From Oribacterium sp. (GTDB taxonomy: Bacteria; Bacillota_A; Clostridia; Lachnospirales; Lachnospiraceae): DNA of 7,385 nucleotides. Below the pieces are notes generated by a model. It had not been told where the DNA came from and made no database searches. It was given only the letters and a program-made list of their open reading frames with translations. This document shows, in pieces, positions 1 to 5,765 of this stretch. Position numbers and translations under genes: made by a program. The number at the start of each line of letters is the position of its first letter. Positions within the stretch are counted from its first letter, which is position 1. The DNA is taken from contig JAGAXP010000031.1 in NCBI GenBank assembly GCA_017940955.1, positions 1 to 7,385 on the forward strand, in the 5' to 3' direction.

Positions 1-84
1 ATAGTATTTGATGTCAGTTAGAAATACCTTCATTTTATACGACCAAGTGAATAAAATCAAAGTTGATATCTGACCATGGAACAG

Positions 85-113
85 TTGACTTCCGAATGTA
101 TGTTTGCTAATAT
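85..113 (+). promoter_or_regulatory. Sigma-A-type promoter of the toxin mRNA
   Basis: TTGACT (85-90) and TAATAT (108-113) are separated by exactly 17 bp, close to the housekeeping consensus. Transcription would start near 119-121, just at the start of the inverted-repeat leader. The antitoxin promoter on the other strand has the same -35 hexamer and the same spacing. The 84 bases to the left contain nothing I can assign. Confidence 0.75.
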
Positions 114-120
114 TTACGGA

Positions 121-156
121 GTGCTACCAGTAAAAACGGTAGGCGGTTGGCCCTTC
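121..156 (+). repeat. Left copy of inverted leader repeat (5' end of toxin mRNA)
   Basis: This segment is repeated in inverted orientation at 335-361. The copies share GTGCTACC, then GGTAG-CGGTT-GCCCTTC; the left copy has about nine extra bases in the middle and two substitutions. Because the copies are inverted and each lies just downstream of its own promoter, both RNAs begin with nearly the same sequence. In the toxin mRNA, CTACC (124-128) can pair with GGTAG (138-142). AGGCGGTT (141-148) is complementary to 283-290 at the end of the toxin gene, and GCCCTTCC (150-157) is complementary to the toxin Shine-Dalgarno region 188-195 with one G-U pair. Confidence 0.7.
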
Positions 157-159
157 CAA

Positions 160-193
160 AAGGAGGGATTGTGATGCCCTCCGGAAAGGAGGG
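160..193 (+). promoter_or_regulatory. Duplicated Shine-Dalgarno with mutually exclusive hairpins
   Basis: Two AAGGAGG sites (160-166 and 186-192) each sit exactly 7 nt before an ATG (174 and 200). Between them CCCTCC (177-182) is complementary to GGAGGG in either site: 162-167 (9-nt loop) or 188-193 (5-nt GGAAA loop). Only one hairpin can form at a time. The second would hide the toxin ribosome binding site. A translation switch is inferred; the complementarity is read directly from the sequence. Confidence 0.6.
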
Positions 194-206
194 GCGCTTA
201 TGGTGA
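174..206 (+). CDS. Possible 10-codon leader ORF overlapping the toxin start
   Basis: ATG at 174 follows an AAGGAGG site by 7 nt and opens a 10-codon frame reading MPSGKEGRLW, ending at TGA 204-206, which overlaps the toxin start codon at 200 in another frame. Ribosomes translating it would pass over CCCTCC (177-182), the segment able to mask the toxin Shine-Dalgarno, so it could couple toxin translation to itself as mok does for hok. No function is claimed for the peptide. It could also be only a decoy ribosome site, and nothing but the Shine-Dalgarno and overlap supports translation. Confidence 0.4.
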   Translation: MPSGKEGRLW

Positions 207-283
207 CATATACCGATTTATTCCAGTTTGGGATATTAATTGTTGCTATCATAGGTCTTGTATATAAAATCGCAAAAAAATAA
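200..283 (+). CDS. Small holin-like membrane toxin of a type I toxin-antitoxin-like module
   Basis: The 27-residue product starts MVTYTDLFQF and ends with a short basic tail (KIAKK). Residues 7-22 form one hydrophobic segment (LFQFGILIVAIIGLVY). The M-V-T-Y-x-D-L start, single membrane span and lysine-rich end match the small 'putative holin-like toxin' proteins annotated widely in Firmicutes, a group related in design to Fst, TxpA and BsrG. Such peptides are expected to insert in the cytoplasmic membrane and depolarise or disturb it when overproduced. AAGGAGG at 186-192, 7 nt upstream, supports the ATG at 200. The stop codon lies in the left arm of the terminator, so there is almost no 3' untranslated region. 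Assignment rests on sequence resemblance and on the convergent-RNA context; toxicity is not shown. A housekeeping small membrane peptide is the alternative. Confidence 0.72.
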   Translation: MVTYTDLFQFGILIVAIIGLVYKIAKK

Positions 284-320
284 ACCGCCTCAGCCTCTAA
301 AACTAAGCGGTTTATTTTCT
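274..320. terminator. Shared bidirectional intrinsic terminator
   Basis: TAAACCGC (281-288) pairs perfectly with GCGGTTTA (307-314), with some further imperfect pairing toward the loop. On the minus strand the stem is followed by seven Us (complement of 274-280), giving a strong terminator for the antitoxin RNA. On the plus strand it is followed by a weaker U-rich run (TTTTCT, 315-320) that would end the toxin mRNA. The toxin stop codon lies in the left arm. Confidence 0.75.
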
Positions 321-334
321 ATAAACTGTTAAAC

Positions 335-361
335 GAAGGGCTAACCGTCTACCGGTAGCAC
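335..361 (-). repeat. Right copy of inverted leader repeat (5' end of antitoxin RNA)
   Basis: Read on the minus strand this gives GTGCTACC, GGTAG, CGGTT and GCCCTTC in the same order as 121-156, without the nine-base insert. It lies 16 bp downstream of the antitoxin -10 box, so it forms the 5' part of that RNA. Confidence 0.7.
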
Positions 362-376
362 TTCTTTTCAATTAAT

Positions 377-405
377 ATGATAACATCGTTATAAATCGCA
401 GTCAA
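377..405 (-). promoter_or_regulatory. Sigma-A-type promoter of the antitoxin RNA
   Basis: On the minus strand TTGACT (complement of 400-405) and TATCAT (complement of 377-382) are spaced by 17 bp. The spacer contains a small dyad, ATAAC-ATC-GTTAT (381-393), which may be chance or an operator. The -35 box touches the first copy of the tandem repeat at 404-460. Confidence 0.7.
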
Positions 406-460
406 TCATGTATCGATTGTTCAGTACTTTAATTATGTATCAATTGTTCAGTACTTTAAT
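404..460. repeat. Two-copy tandem direct repeat, 27-bp period
   Basis: Copies at 404-433 and 431-460 (overlapping at the AAT junction) differ at only two positions: C407/T434 and G415/A442. The core is ATGTATC-ATTGTTCAGTAC. The pair fills the space between the argD stop codon and the antitoxin promoter. It contains no GC-rich hairpin, so it is not an argD terminator. It may be a tandem binding site or a simple duplication. Confidence 0.75.
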
Positions 461-464
461 ACAT

Positions 465-1706
465 TCATTTAAAGCTTGCCAGCACTGCGTCCAGCTTTTC
501 CTGCATCTCGTTCACGTGTTCTCTCTCGATAACAAGAGGCGGTACGAAACGGATGGTGTTGTGTTCTGCTGAAATGAGGATAAGCTTCTGCTCGAGAAGG
601 GCTTTCTTTACAATTTCTCCAACCTTGACACCTTCCGCAAACTCAAGTCCCTGGATAAGACCCTTTCCTCTGTGGTCAACCACCAGATCGGGATATTTTT
701 CCTTAATCTCGTCAAGAGCCTTCCGGAGATACTCTCCCATCTTCTTTGCATGTCCCGGAATATCAGCTTCTTTAAATACATCAAGAACTGCCGAAGCCAC
801 AGCACATACAAAGGGATTTCCGCCGTAGGTTGAACCGTGATCACCGGGTTTCATTGCTTCCGCTGCTTCACCGCAGGCAAGGAATGCTCCGATGGGAACT
901 CCGTTACCGAGGGCCTTTGCAACTGTCATAACATCCGGCTTCACATTATACTCCTGCCATGCAAAAAGATATCCTGTGCGTCCCATTCCGCACTGGATCT
1001 CATCAAGGATCAGAAGGAGATTATTATCATCACAGAGCTTTCTTACGCCCTTAAGGAACTCCTCAGTGGCAGGATATATTCCGCCCTCACCCTGGAAGGT
1101 TTCCATGATGATGGCACCGGTGTTTTCATTAATAAGAGCCTTAACCGAATCAAGATCGTTGTAGGTTGCGAACTTAACTCCTCCTATAAGCGGCTCGAAA
1201 GGCTCACGGTAATGATCCTTTCCTGTTACGCTGAGAGCGCCCATGCTTCTTCCGTGGAAGGAACCCTGCATGGCGATGATCTCGCAGCCCTTCTTTCCTT
1301 TGTTGAAATGATAACGACGGGCAATCTTAAGTGCACCCTCTACTGCTTCCGTTCCCGAGTTGGTAAAGAATACCTTGTCCATGCCGGTCATTTCTGTAAG
1401 CTTCTCAGCAGCTTCCACAGCAGGCTCGTTATAAAACAGATTTGATGTGTGAAGAAGTCCCTTGTCGATCTGAGACTTCATCGTATGGTTCAGAAGATCG
1501 TTTCCGTATCCCAGGCCGCAAACCGAAATTCCGGCTCCGAAATCCAGATACTTCTTATCTCCCACATCATAGAGATAAACGCCTTCCGCATGATCAAATA
1601 CCACAGGAAAACGATTATAAGTCTTGTAAAAAACATTCTCTCCATCATTTATGACACGGTCATTTACAACATTGCCTTTTACTATGGAATCATCCATAAA
1701 CTTCAT
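465..1706 (-). CDS. argD: Acetylornithine aminotransferase
   Basis: A 413-residue class III PLP-dependent aminotransferase, full length for ArgD. It transfers an amino group from glutamate to N-acetylglutamate 5-semialdehyde, giving N-acetylornithine in the cytoplasm. Visible landmarks are the phosphate-binding SGTEA (117-121), QGSFHGR (147-153), the cofactor-contacting Asp in LDEIQCGMGRTG (D235), the Schiff-base lysine in AKALGNGVPIG (K264) and GSTYGGNP (291-298). The ATG at 1706 is preceded by GGAGGG 6 nt away (complement of 1713-1718); a second ATG three codons in has worse spacing. It is the last gene of the operon, 14 bp after argB. Broad-range enzymes of this family can also act on succinyl-diaminopimelate or ornithine, but the neighbours fix the arginine role. 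Confidence 0.96.
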   Translation of the reverse strand: MKFMDDSIVKGNVVNDRVINDGENVFYKTYNRFPVVFDHAEGVYLYDVGDKKYLDFGAGISVCGLGYGNDLLNHTMKSQIDKGLLHTSNLFYNEPAVEAAEKLTEMTGMDKVFFTNSGTEAVEGALKIARRYHFNKGKKGCEIIAMQGSFHGRSMGALSVTGKDHYREPFEPLIGGVKFATYNDLDSVKALINENTGAIIMETFQGEGGIYPATEEFLKGVRKLCDDNNLLLILDEIQCGMGRTGYLFAWQEYNVKPDVMTVAKALGNGVPIGAFLACGEAAEAMKPGDHGSTYGGNPFVCAVASAVLDVFKEADIPGHAKKMGEYLRKALDEIKEKYPDLVVDHRGKGLIQGLEFAEGVKVGEIVKKALLEQKLILISAEHNTIRFVPPLVIEREHVNEMQEKLDAVLASFK

Positions 1707-1720
1707 TGTTATCCCTCCGC

Positions 1721-2608
1721 TCAGTCAAATGCTTTATCAATTGATTTCTCAATCATGGTTCCGATTCCCTGATTGGTGAATATCTCAAGCATGAGACAGT
1801 GAGGTACTCTTCCGTCAAGTATATGAACTCTGTTAACACCCTTCTTCATGGCATCTATACAGTTCTGAAGCTTAGGAAGCATTCCTCCGCCGAGAATTCC
1901 TGAATTGATCATGTCCTGAGCCTCATCAAGGCTTAAGGTATTGATAAGAGAATTCTTGTCCTCGAAGTCTTTGTATACTCCCTCTACATCAGTGAGATAT
2001 GCAAGCTTCTCGGCATGCATTGCGGCTGCAATCGCGCAGGCTGCGTCATCAGCATTGATGTTGTAGGTCTGGCCGTGATCGTCATAGCCTACAGGGCAGA
2101 TAACCGGGATGAAATCGTCTTCAAGAAGATCCTTGATGATGGTTGTATCTACATCCACAACCTCACCTACGAAACCGATATCCTCTCCGTTGCTGTACTT
2201 CTTTACGCACTTCAGGAGATTTCCGTCCTTGCCGGAGATTCCGACTGATTTTCCCCCAAGGTTATTGATAAGCTGAACGAGGGATTTATTGACCTTGTTC
2301 AGTACCATCTCAGCGATTTCCATGGTTTCATCATCGGTAACTCTGAGTCCGTTTACAAACTTTGGTTCTTTTCCGACCTTGCTTATCCATTTAGAAATGT
2401 CCTTTCCGCCACCGTGAACAAGGATAGGCTTAAGTCCAACCAGCTTAAGAAGAGACACATCCTGCATAACCTGCATCTTGAGGTTCTCGTCTGTCATGGC
2501 TGATCCGCCGTACTTTACTATAACTACTTTATCCTGAAATTTCTGAATATATGGAAGTGCCTCAACCAGAGTTGCGGCCTTATTCATTATCTCCTGTGAA
2601 ATGTCCAT
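1721..2608 (-). CDS. argB: N-acetylglutamate kinase, arginine-inhibited class
   Basis: A 295-residue amino acid kinase that phosphorylates N-acetylglutamate, the committed step of the acetyl-cycle pathway. Landmarks are KYGGSAM with the catalytic lysine at K32, the glycine loop HGGGKDI (65-71), the ligand-binding NINADDAA (183-190), LTDVEGVY (205-212) and the second lysine in GGGMLPK (K246). An N-terminal helix of about 20 residues ([13 protein letters not shown]) precedes the core, and the end carries HILDG...PH and FTNQGIGTM. Both are features of hexameric, arginine-feedback-inhibited kinases and the helix is absent from the E. coli type. The loop has Lys69 where many homologues have Pro, a mild variation. 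AAGGAG lies 6 nt before the ATG (complement of 2615-2620) and overlaps the argJ stop codon, so translation of the two is probably coupled. Feedback inhibition is inferred from these features. Confidence 0.96.
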   Translation of the reverse strand: MDISQEIMNKAATLVEALPYIQKFQDKVVIVKYGGSAMTDENLKMQVMQDVSLLKLVGLKPILVHGGGKDISKWISKVGKEPKFVNGLRVTDDETMEIAEMVLNKVNKSLVQLINNLGGKSVGISGKDGNLLKCVKKYSNGEDIGFVGEVVDVDTTIIKDLLEDDFIPVICPVGYDDHGQTYNINADDAACAIAAAMHAEKLAYLTDVEGVYKDFEDKNSLINTLSLDEAQDMINSGILGGGMLPKLQNCIDAMKKGVNRVHILDGRVPHCLMLEIFTNQGIGTMIEKSIDKAFD

Positions 2609-2618
2609 CTCTTTCTCC

Positions 2619-3854
2619 TTACGTACGATAATCTGCGTTAATGTCTACATATTCATGTGTGAGGTCGCAGCCCCAGGCAGTGGCTGTCTCTACGCCCTCG
2701 TTCATTTCTATAAGGGCTGTAACTTCCTGATATCCCAGGATCTCAGCCGCAAAATCTTCATCGAAATCAAGGGGTACTCCCTGTTTGTAAACAGCTATCT
2801 TTCCGATATCATTAACGAAATAGAGATCCACCTTTTCGGGATCGAACTCAGCTCCGCTGTAACCCATGGCACAGAGGATTCGTCCCCAGTTTGCGTCTCT
2901 TCCGTAAATTGCTGCCTTTGTGAGGGTTGAGGAAACGACGGATCTTGCCAATGTTCTCGCCTCATCCTTATTTCTCGCCCCGACAACCTTTGCTGTGAAA
3001 AGGTGTGAAGCTCCCTCTCCGTCTGCAGCCATTCTTGTGGCGAGGGTAGCATTAACCTGATGAAGAGCTGATTTGAATATTTCGAAATCCTCATCATCGT
3101 CAATGATTTCTTTATTGCCTGCGGTGCCGTTTGCAAGGATTACGCAGGTATCGTTTGTTGAGGTATCACCGTCAACGGAAATCATGTTGAAGGTGTCAAC
3201 AACATCTTCGCTGAGAGCTTTCTGAAGAAGCTCCTTTGAGATGGCAACATCTGTTGTGAGGAAGCAAAGCATGGTACACATTCTCGGGTGGATCATGCCG
3301 GAGCCCTTTGTCATTCCGCCGATATGAACCTTCCTGCCGTCAAGTTCAAACTCCACTGCAAATTCTTTGTTCACAGTATCGGTGGTCATAATGGCTTTGC
3401 TTGCCGAGGTTCCGTGAGCCTCATCGCTGTCGAGAAGCGGGATCATCTCTGAGATGGCATTAAGCATCTTTTCCACCGGAAGCTGCATGCCGATGACACC
3501 TGTGGAAGCTACCAGTACTGACTCTGCGGAAAATGCATCCCCGAAGTGCTCTGCAACACACTGTGCTTCTGCCTTACAGGCATCCATACCTTCTTTTCCG
3601 GTGCATGCATTGGCGATGCCGGAATTAACAACTACCGCATGCACCGGTTTTCCGGAGCTCACAATATTTTTATCCCACATTACAGGAGCAGCCTTTACAA
3701 CATTGGAGGTAAAGGTTCCTGCCACTGTGCAGGGCTCTTTTGAAAAGATCATGGCCATATCGTCACGGCCTTTTTTTCTAATTTCTGCAGCGTAGGAAGC
3801 TGCCATGAAACCTTGAGCGGCACATACACCGCCGTTTATTGAAATCATACTCAT
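2619..3854 (-). CDS. argJ: Bifunctional glutamate N-acetyltransferase / ornithine acetyltransferase
   Basis: A 411-residue ArgJ, full length. The enzyme moves the acetyl group from N-acetylornithine to glutamate, releasing ornithine; bifunctional members also use acetyl-CoA. ArgJ precursors cut themselves before a threonine that becomes the N-terminal nucleophile of the beta chain. Here [14 protein letters not shown] places it at Thr194. The oxyanion-hole pair is Thr118-Gly119 (ASTGVIG), DGDTSTND is at 228-235, Glu280 lies in ADGEGASH, and the C-terminal INADYRT supplies substrate contacts. The residue before the cut is Cys193, not the usual Ala. The ATG at 3854 has AGAGG 8 nt upstream; a second ATG two codons later lacks good spacing. 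It follows argG by 142 bp and precedes argB by 10 bp. Whether it has the acetyl-CoA activity cannot be read from sequence alone. Confidence 0.95.
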   Translation of the reverse strand: MSMISINGGVCAAQGFMAASYAAEIRKKGRDDMAMIFSKEPCTVAGTFTSNVVKAAPVMWDKNIVSSGKPVHAVVVNSGIANACTGKEGMDACKAEAQCVAEHFGDAFSAESVLVASTGVIGMQLPVEKMLNAISEMIPLLDSDEAHGTSASKAIMTTDTVNKEFAVEFELDGRKVHIGGMTKGSGMIHPRMCTMLCFLTTDVAISKELLQKALSEDVVDTFNMISVDGDTSTNDTCVILANGTAGNKEIIDDDEDFEIFKSALHQVNATLATRMAADGEGASHLFTAKVVGARNKDEARTLARSVVSSTLTKAAIYGRDANWGRILCAMGYSGAEFDPEKVDLYFVNDIGKIAVYKQGVPLDFDEDFAAEILGYQEVTALIEMNEGVETATAWGCDLTHEYVDINADYRT

Positions 3855-3889
3855 TTATCGAACCTCTATTTTACTCTAAATGTGAACTC

Positions 3890-3918
3890 AGCTCTTCGGT
3901 TTACCGAGCCGAAGAGCT
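3890..3918. other. Hairpin in the argG-argJ spacer
   Basis: AGCTCTTCGG (3890-3899) pairs perfectly with CCGAAGAGCT (3909-3918) around a 9-nt loop. Neither side has a U tract, so it is not a classical terminator. Lying in the 142-bp gap inside the operon, it could stabilise or mark a processing point between argG and argJBD mRNA. Downstream on the minus strand only the argJ ribosome site is visible. I saw no convincing promoter in the spacer; a TCGGAC-17-TATAGA match on the minus strand is weak. Confidence 0.6.
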
Positions 3919-3996
3919 TCATTCTATGAGCAAACTCTCTATAATGCCTGATCTTATTTTGTCCGATGAAGGCATCATACAAAGTTCTTACCGGAT

Positions 3997-5259
3997 TTAT
4001 TTGTTATTTTGAAGGTTCTTAACCTCAAGCATCTTCATTGCGCGAACCTTCTCGGGAAGACCGAATAAGGTGATGAATCCAGAAGCGTCATGGTGATCGT
4101 AAAGATCTCCTGTTGTGAAGGATGCAAGAGACTCATTGTAAAGTGAATATGGTGAAGTTGTTCCTGCCTTTGTGATGTTACCCTTGTAAAGCTTAAGCTT
4201 TGTGACACCTGTAACATACTTCTGTGTTGACTCTACAAATGCCTGAAGGGCCTCACGAAGAGGATCGAACCACTTACCCTCATATACTACCTGAGCGTAC
4301 TTAACATCTACCATCTGTTTGAATTCCATGGTCTGACGGTCAAGGATCAGCTCCTCAATCTGTTTATGTGCCTCCATAAGGATGGTAAGTCCCGGAGTCT
4401 CATAAACACCACGGCTCTTCATACCTACTACACGGTTCTCAACGATATCGATGATACCGATGCCGTTCTCTCCGCCAAGCTTGTTGAGCTCTATAATGAT
4501 GTCCTTTACTGACATCTTCTTGCCGTTAAGCTCAACAGGGATACCTGCCTCCCACTTGATCTCCACGTCTGTAACCTTGTCCGGTGCCTTTTCGGGAGAG
4601 TTTGAAAGAACCAGCATGTGGTCGTAATTCGGCTCCTGTGAAGGATCCTCAAGCTCAAGTCCCTCATGTGAGATATGAACAATGTTTCTGTCACGGCTGT
4701 ATGAATTGTCCGCTGAGAATGTAAGAGGAATTCCCTTTGACTTAATGTAATCGTACTCATCTTCACGTGACTGGAAGGTCCAGATATCTGTCATTCTCCA
4801 TGGAGCGATGATATCAAGGTCAGGTGCGAGAGCCTTGATGGAAAGCTCGAAACGGATCTGATCGTTGCCCTTTCCTGTAGCTCCGTGGCAGATTGCCTTT
4901 GCGCCTTCCTTACGTGCTATATCAACCAGCTTCTTTGCGATGGCCGGTCTCGCCATGGATGTACCAAGTAAATATTTATTCTCATAAGTTGCATCTGCCT
5001 GTAGGCAGGGTACAACGTAGTTGTCACAGAAATCGTCGGTAATGTCTTCGATGTAAAGCTTTGCAGCTCCTGAAAGCTTTGCTCTCTCAGCAAGTCCGTC
5101 GAGCTCATTGCCCTGCCCTACGTCTACACAGCAGCAGATTACTTCATAGCCGAATGTCTCCTTAAGCCAGGGTACGATTGCTGTTGTGTCAAGTCCGCCG
5201 GAATACGCGAGTACTACTTTCTCGCCCTGTGTGTTGTTCTTTGGTGTAAGATTGCCCAT
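3997..5259 (-). CDS. argG: Argininosuccinate synthase
   Basis: A 420-residue enzyme that condenses citrulline and aspartate with ATP to give argininosuccinate. The N-terminal ATP pyrophosphatase loop is AYSGGLDTTA (18-27). CHGATGKGNDQIRFE (124-138) holds further nucleotide and aspartate contacts, followed by the synthase domain with SADNSYSRD (182-190) and KSRGVYETPG (281-290). No key motif is missing. The frame is open further upstream to a TTG at 5277, but the AAGGAG site (complement of 5267-5272) stands exactly 7 nt before the ATG at 5259 and would be inside the longer form, so I use 5259. It is the first gene of the operon, behind the ARG-box promoter. Its AT-rich untranslated leader is about 90 nt and contains a small hairpin (ACAGG/CCTGT, 5292-5305). 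Confidence 0.96.
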   Translation of the reverse strand: MGNLTPKNNTQGEKVVLAYSGGLDTTAIVPWLKETFGYEVICCCVDVGQGNELDGLAERAKLSGAAKLYIEDITDDFCDNYVVPCLQADATYENKYLLGTSMARPAIAKKLVDIARKEGAKAICHGATGKGNDQIRFELSIKALAPDLDIIAPWRMTDIWTFQSREDEYDYIKSKGIPLTFSADNSYSRDRNIVHISHEGLELEDPSQEPNYDHMLVLSNSPEKAPDKVTDVEIKWEAGIPVELNGKKMSVKDIIIELNKLGGENGIGIIDIVENRVVGMKSRGVYETPGLTILMEAHKQIEELILDRQTMEFKQMVDVKYAQVVYEGKWFDPLREALQAFVESTQKYVTGVTKLKLYKGNITKAGTTSPYSLYNESLASFTTGDLYDHHDASGFITLFGLPEKVRAMKMLEVKNLQNNK

Positions 5260-5266
5260 ATCTTTT

Positions 5267-5272
5267 CTCCTT
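5267..5272 (-). promoter_or_regulatory. Ribosome binding site that decides the argG start
   Basis: Minus-strand AAGGAG, 7 nt before the ATG at 5259. It rules against the longer TTG start at 5277, which would place this site inside the coding sequence and has no comparable site of its own. Confidence 0.85.
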
Positions 5273-5355
5273 TTCAAAACTTTTTGACTTTACAGGTTAT
5301 CCTGTGAAGTGTGGTAAGTACTTCTTCAAAAAGCATTTACTTTACTGATGTTTGG

Positions 5356-5384
5356 ATAATACGCTTTCTTGCATGAAAATGCAA
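5356..5384 (-). promoter_or_regulatory. Promoter of the argGJBD operon
   Basis: On the minus strand TTGCAT (complement of 5379-5384) and TATTAT (complement of 5356-5361) are separated by exactly 17 bp. The start would be near 5349, giving a leader of about 90 nt to the argG ATG. The -35 hexamer is one arm of the perfect dyad at 5368-5385, so a bound repressor would block RNA polymerase. Confidence 0.7.
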
Positions 5385-5385
5385 G
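5368..5385. promoter_or_regulatory. ARG-box-like operator 1 (perfect dyad)
   Basis: CTTGCAT-GAAA-ATGCAAG is a perfect 7-bp-arm dyad of 18 bp with an A-rich centre. Size, spacing and the AT-rich core match operators of the ArgR/AhrC family. It overlaps the -35 box and spacer of the argG promoter. Identity of the regulator is inferred from the gene context; no argR is in the window. Confidence 0.7.
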
Positions 5386-5390
5386 TGTTA

Positions 5391-5408
5391 TTTGTATAAA
5401 AATGCATA
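5391..5408. promoter_or_regulatory. ARG-box-like operator 2
   Basis: TTTGTATAAAAATGCATA aligns with operator 1 at TTGYAT-N4-ATGCA. The centres are 23 bp apart, about two helical turns, as in paired ARG boxes that bind one ArgR hexamer. It lies just upstream of the -35 box. Confidence 0.65.
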
Positions 5409-5422
5409 TTTAGTCGTTTTAT

Positions 5423-5440
5423 CTTGTATAAAACTTCATC
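5423..5440. promoter_or_regulatory. Weaker ARG-box-like site 3
   Basis: CTTGTATAAAACTTCATC keeps the TTGTAT half and the A-rich centre, but the second half (TTCAT) matches poorly. It is an upstream auxiliary site at best. Confidence 0.4.
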
Positions 5441-5452
5441 GGATGCATATTT

Positions 5453-5470
5453 GTGGCATATTTATACATA
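5453..5470. promoter_or_regulatory. Weaker ARG-box-like site 4
   Basis: GTGGCATATTTATACATA has both half-sites in recognisable form (GGCAT and ATACA) around an AT-rich centre. It lies about 80 bp upstream of the argG promoter and 10 bp from the large inverted repeat. Confidence 0.4.
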
Positions 5471-5480
5471 TAATGGTACA

Positions 5481-5709
5481 GTCAAAGCCGGAGGGCATTC
5501 ATTTATAAACGAGTCGCATTCGTCTGAAAAATCTAAAATCGGACCCCTAAGAGGCTCTAGGCCCTCGCCAATGTCAGAGATTCTCTTTATGACAACTCTG
5601 ACTTGGCGAGGGGGCTAAGGAAAAGGGAACCAAGAGCCTCTAAGGGGTCCGATTTTGATTTTTCTAGACTCAGCTCAACGTTTATAAATGAATGCCCTCC
5701 GGCTCTGAC
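5481..5709. mobile_element. 229-bp imperfect inverted repeat, possible MITE-like element
   Basis: The stretch folds on itself almost end to end. The outer arms 5486-5511 and 5679-5704 are 26 bp and perfect, with four more pairs outside one mismatch. Middle arms 5522-5558 and 5633-5669 pair with one mismatch and two bulges. Inner arms 5562-5579 and 5596-5612 pair with one bulged T around a 16-nt loop. One side has about 20 extra bases (5613-5632). No significant ORF, no U tract and no obvious target-site duplication are seen. It separates argH from the argG regulatory region. A non-autonomous transposable element or a large structured intergenic repeat fits best; a terminator or RNase III target in the argH 3' region is an alternative function. 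Confidence 0.6.
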
Positions 5710-5765
5710 CTGCTTTTCCTTATCCGTTTACCTAAAAAAATAATGAATATTTATAAAATAGATAA

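Larger units (their letters stand above)
272..370 (-). ncRNA. Predicted antisense antitoxin RNA
   Basis: A consensus-like promoter at 377-405 would start an RNA near 370 that runs leftward to the shared terminator and ends in its U tract (about 274), giving roughly 100 nt. No ORF is evident. It is antisense to the toxin mRNA over the terminator region, and its first 30 or so bases are a copy of the toxin mRNA leader, including CTACCGGTAG (self-complementary, 349-358) and GCCCTTC (complement of 335-341), which can pair with the toxin Shine-Dalgarno at 189-195. The layout is like the par/fst locus of pAD1: two convergent RNAs with one bidirectional terminator. It differs in having inverted, not direct, repeats. 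Existence and ends are inferred from promoter and terminator only. Confidence 0.6.

Noticed and set aside
404..460. CRISPR array start
   Set aside because: Only two copies, directly adjacent with no spacer between them.
837..1445. A 202-codon plus-strand open frame opposite argD
   Set aside because: It lies entirely inside argD on the other strand, gives a composition unlike known proteins and has no ribosome site; argD is certain.
5260..5277. Longer argG form from a TTG codon (six extra residues)
   Set aside because: The extension would contain the AAGGAG site that is correctly spaced for the ATG at 5259.
5424..5618. A 64-codon plus-strand open frame over the ARG boxes and inverted repeat
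   Set aside because: It is made of operator sites and one arm of the hairpin; no ribosome binding site or recognisable protein.
5710..5765. Intrinsic terminator directly after argH
   Set aside because: A run of seven Us is present on the minus strand but no GC-rich stem precedes it.
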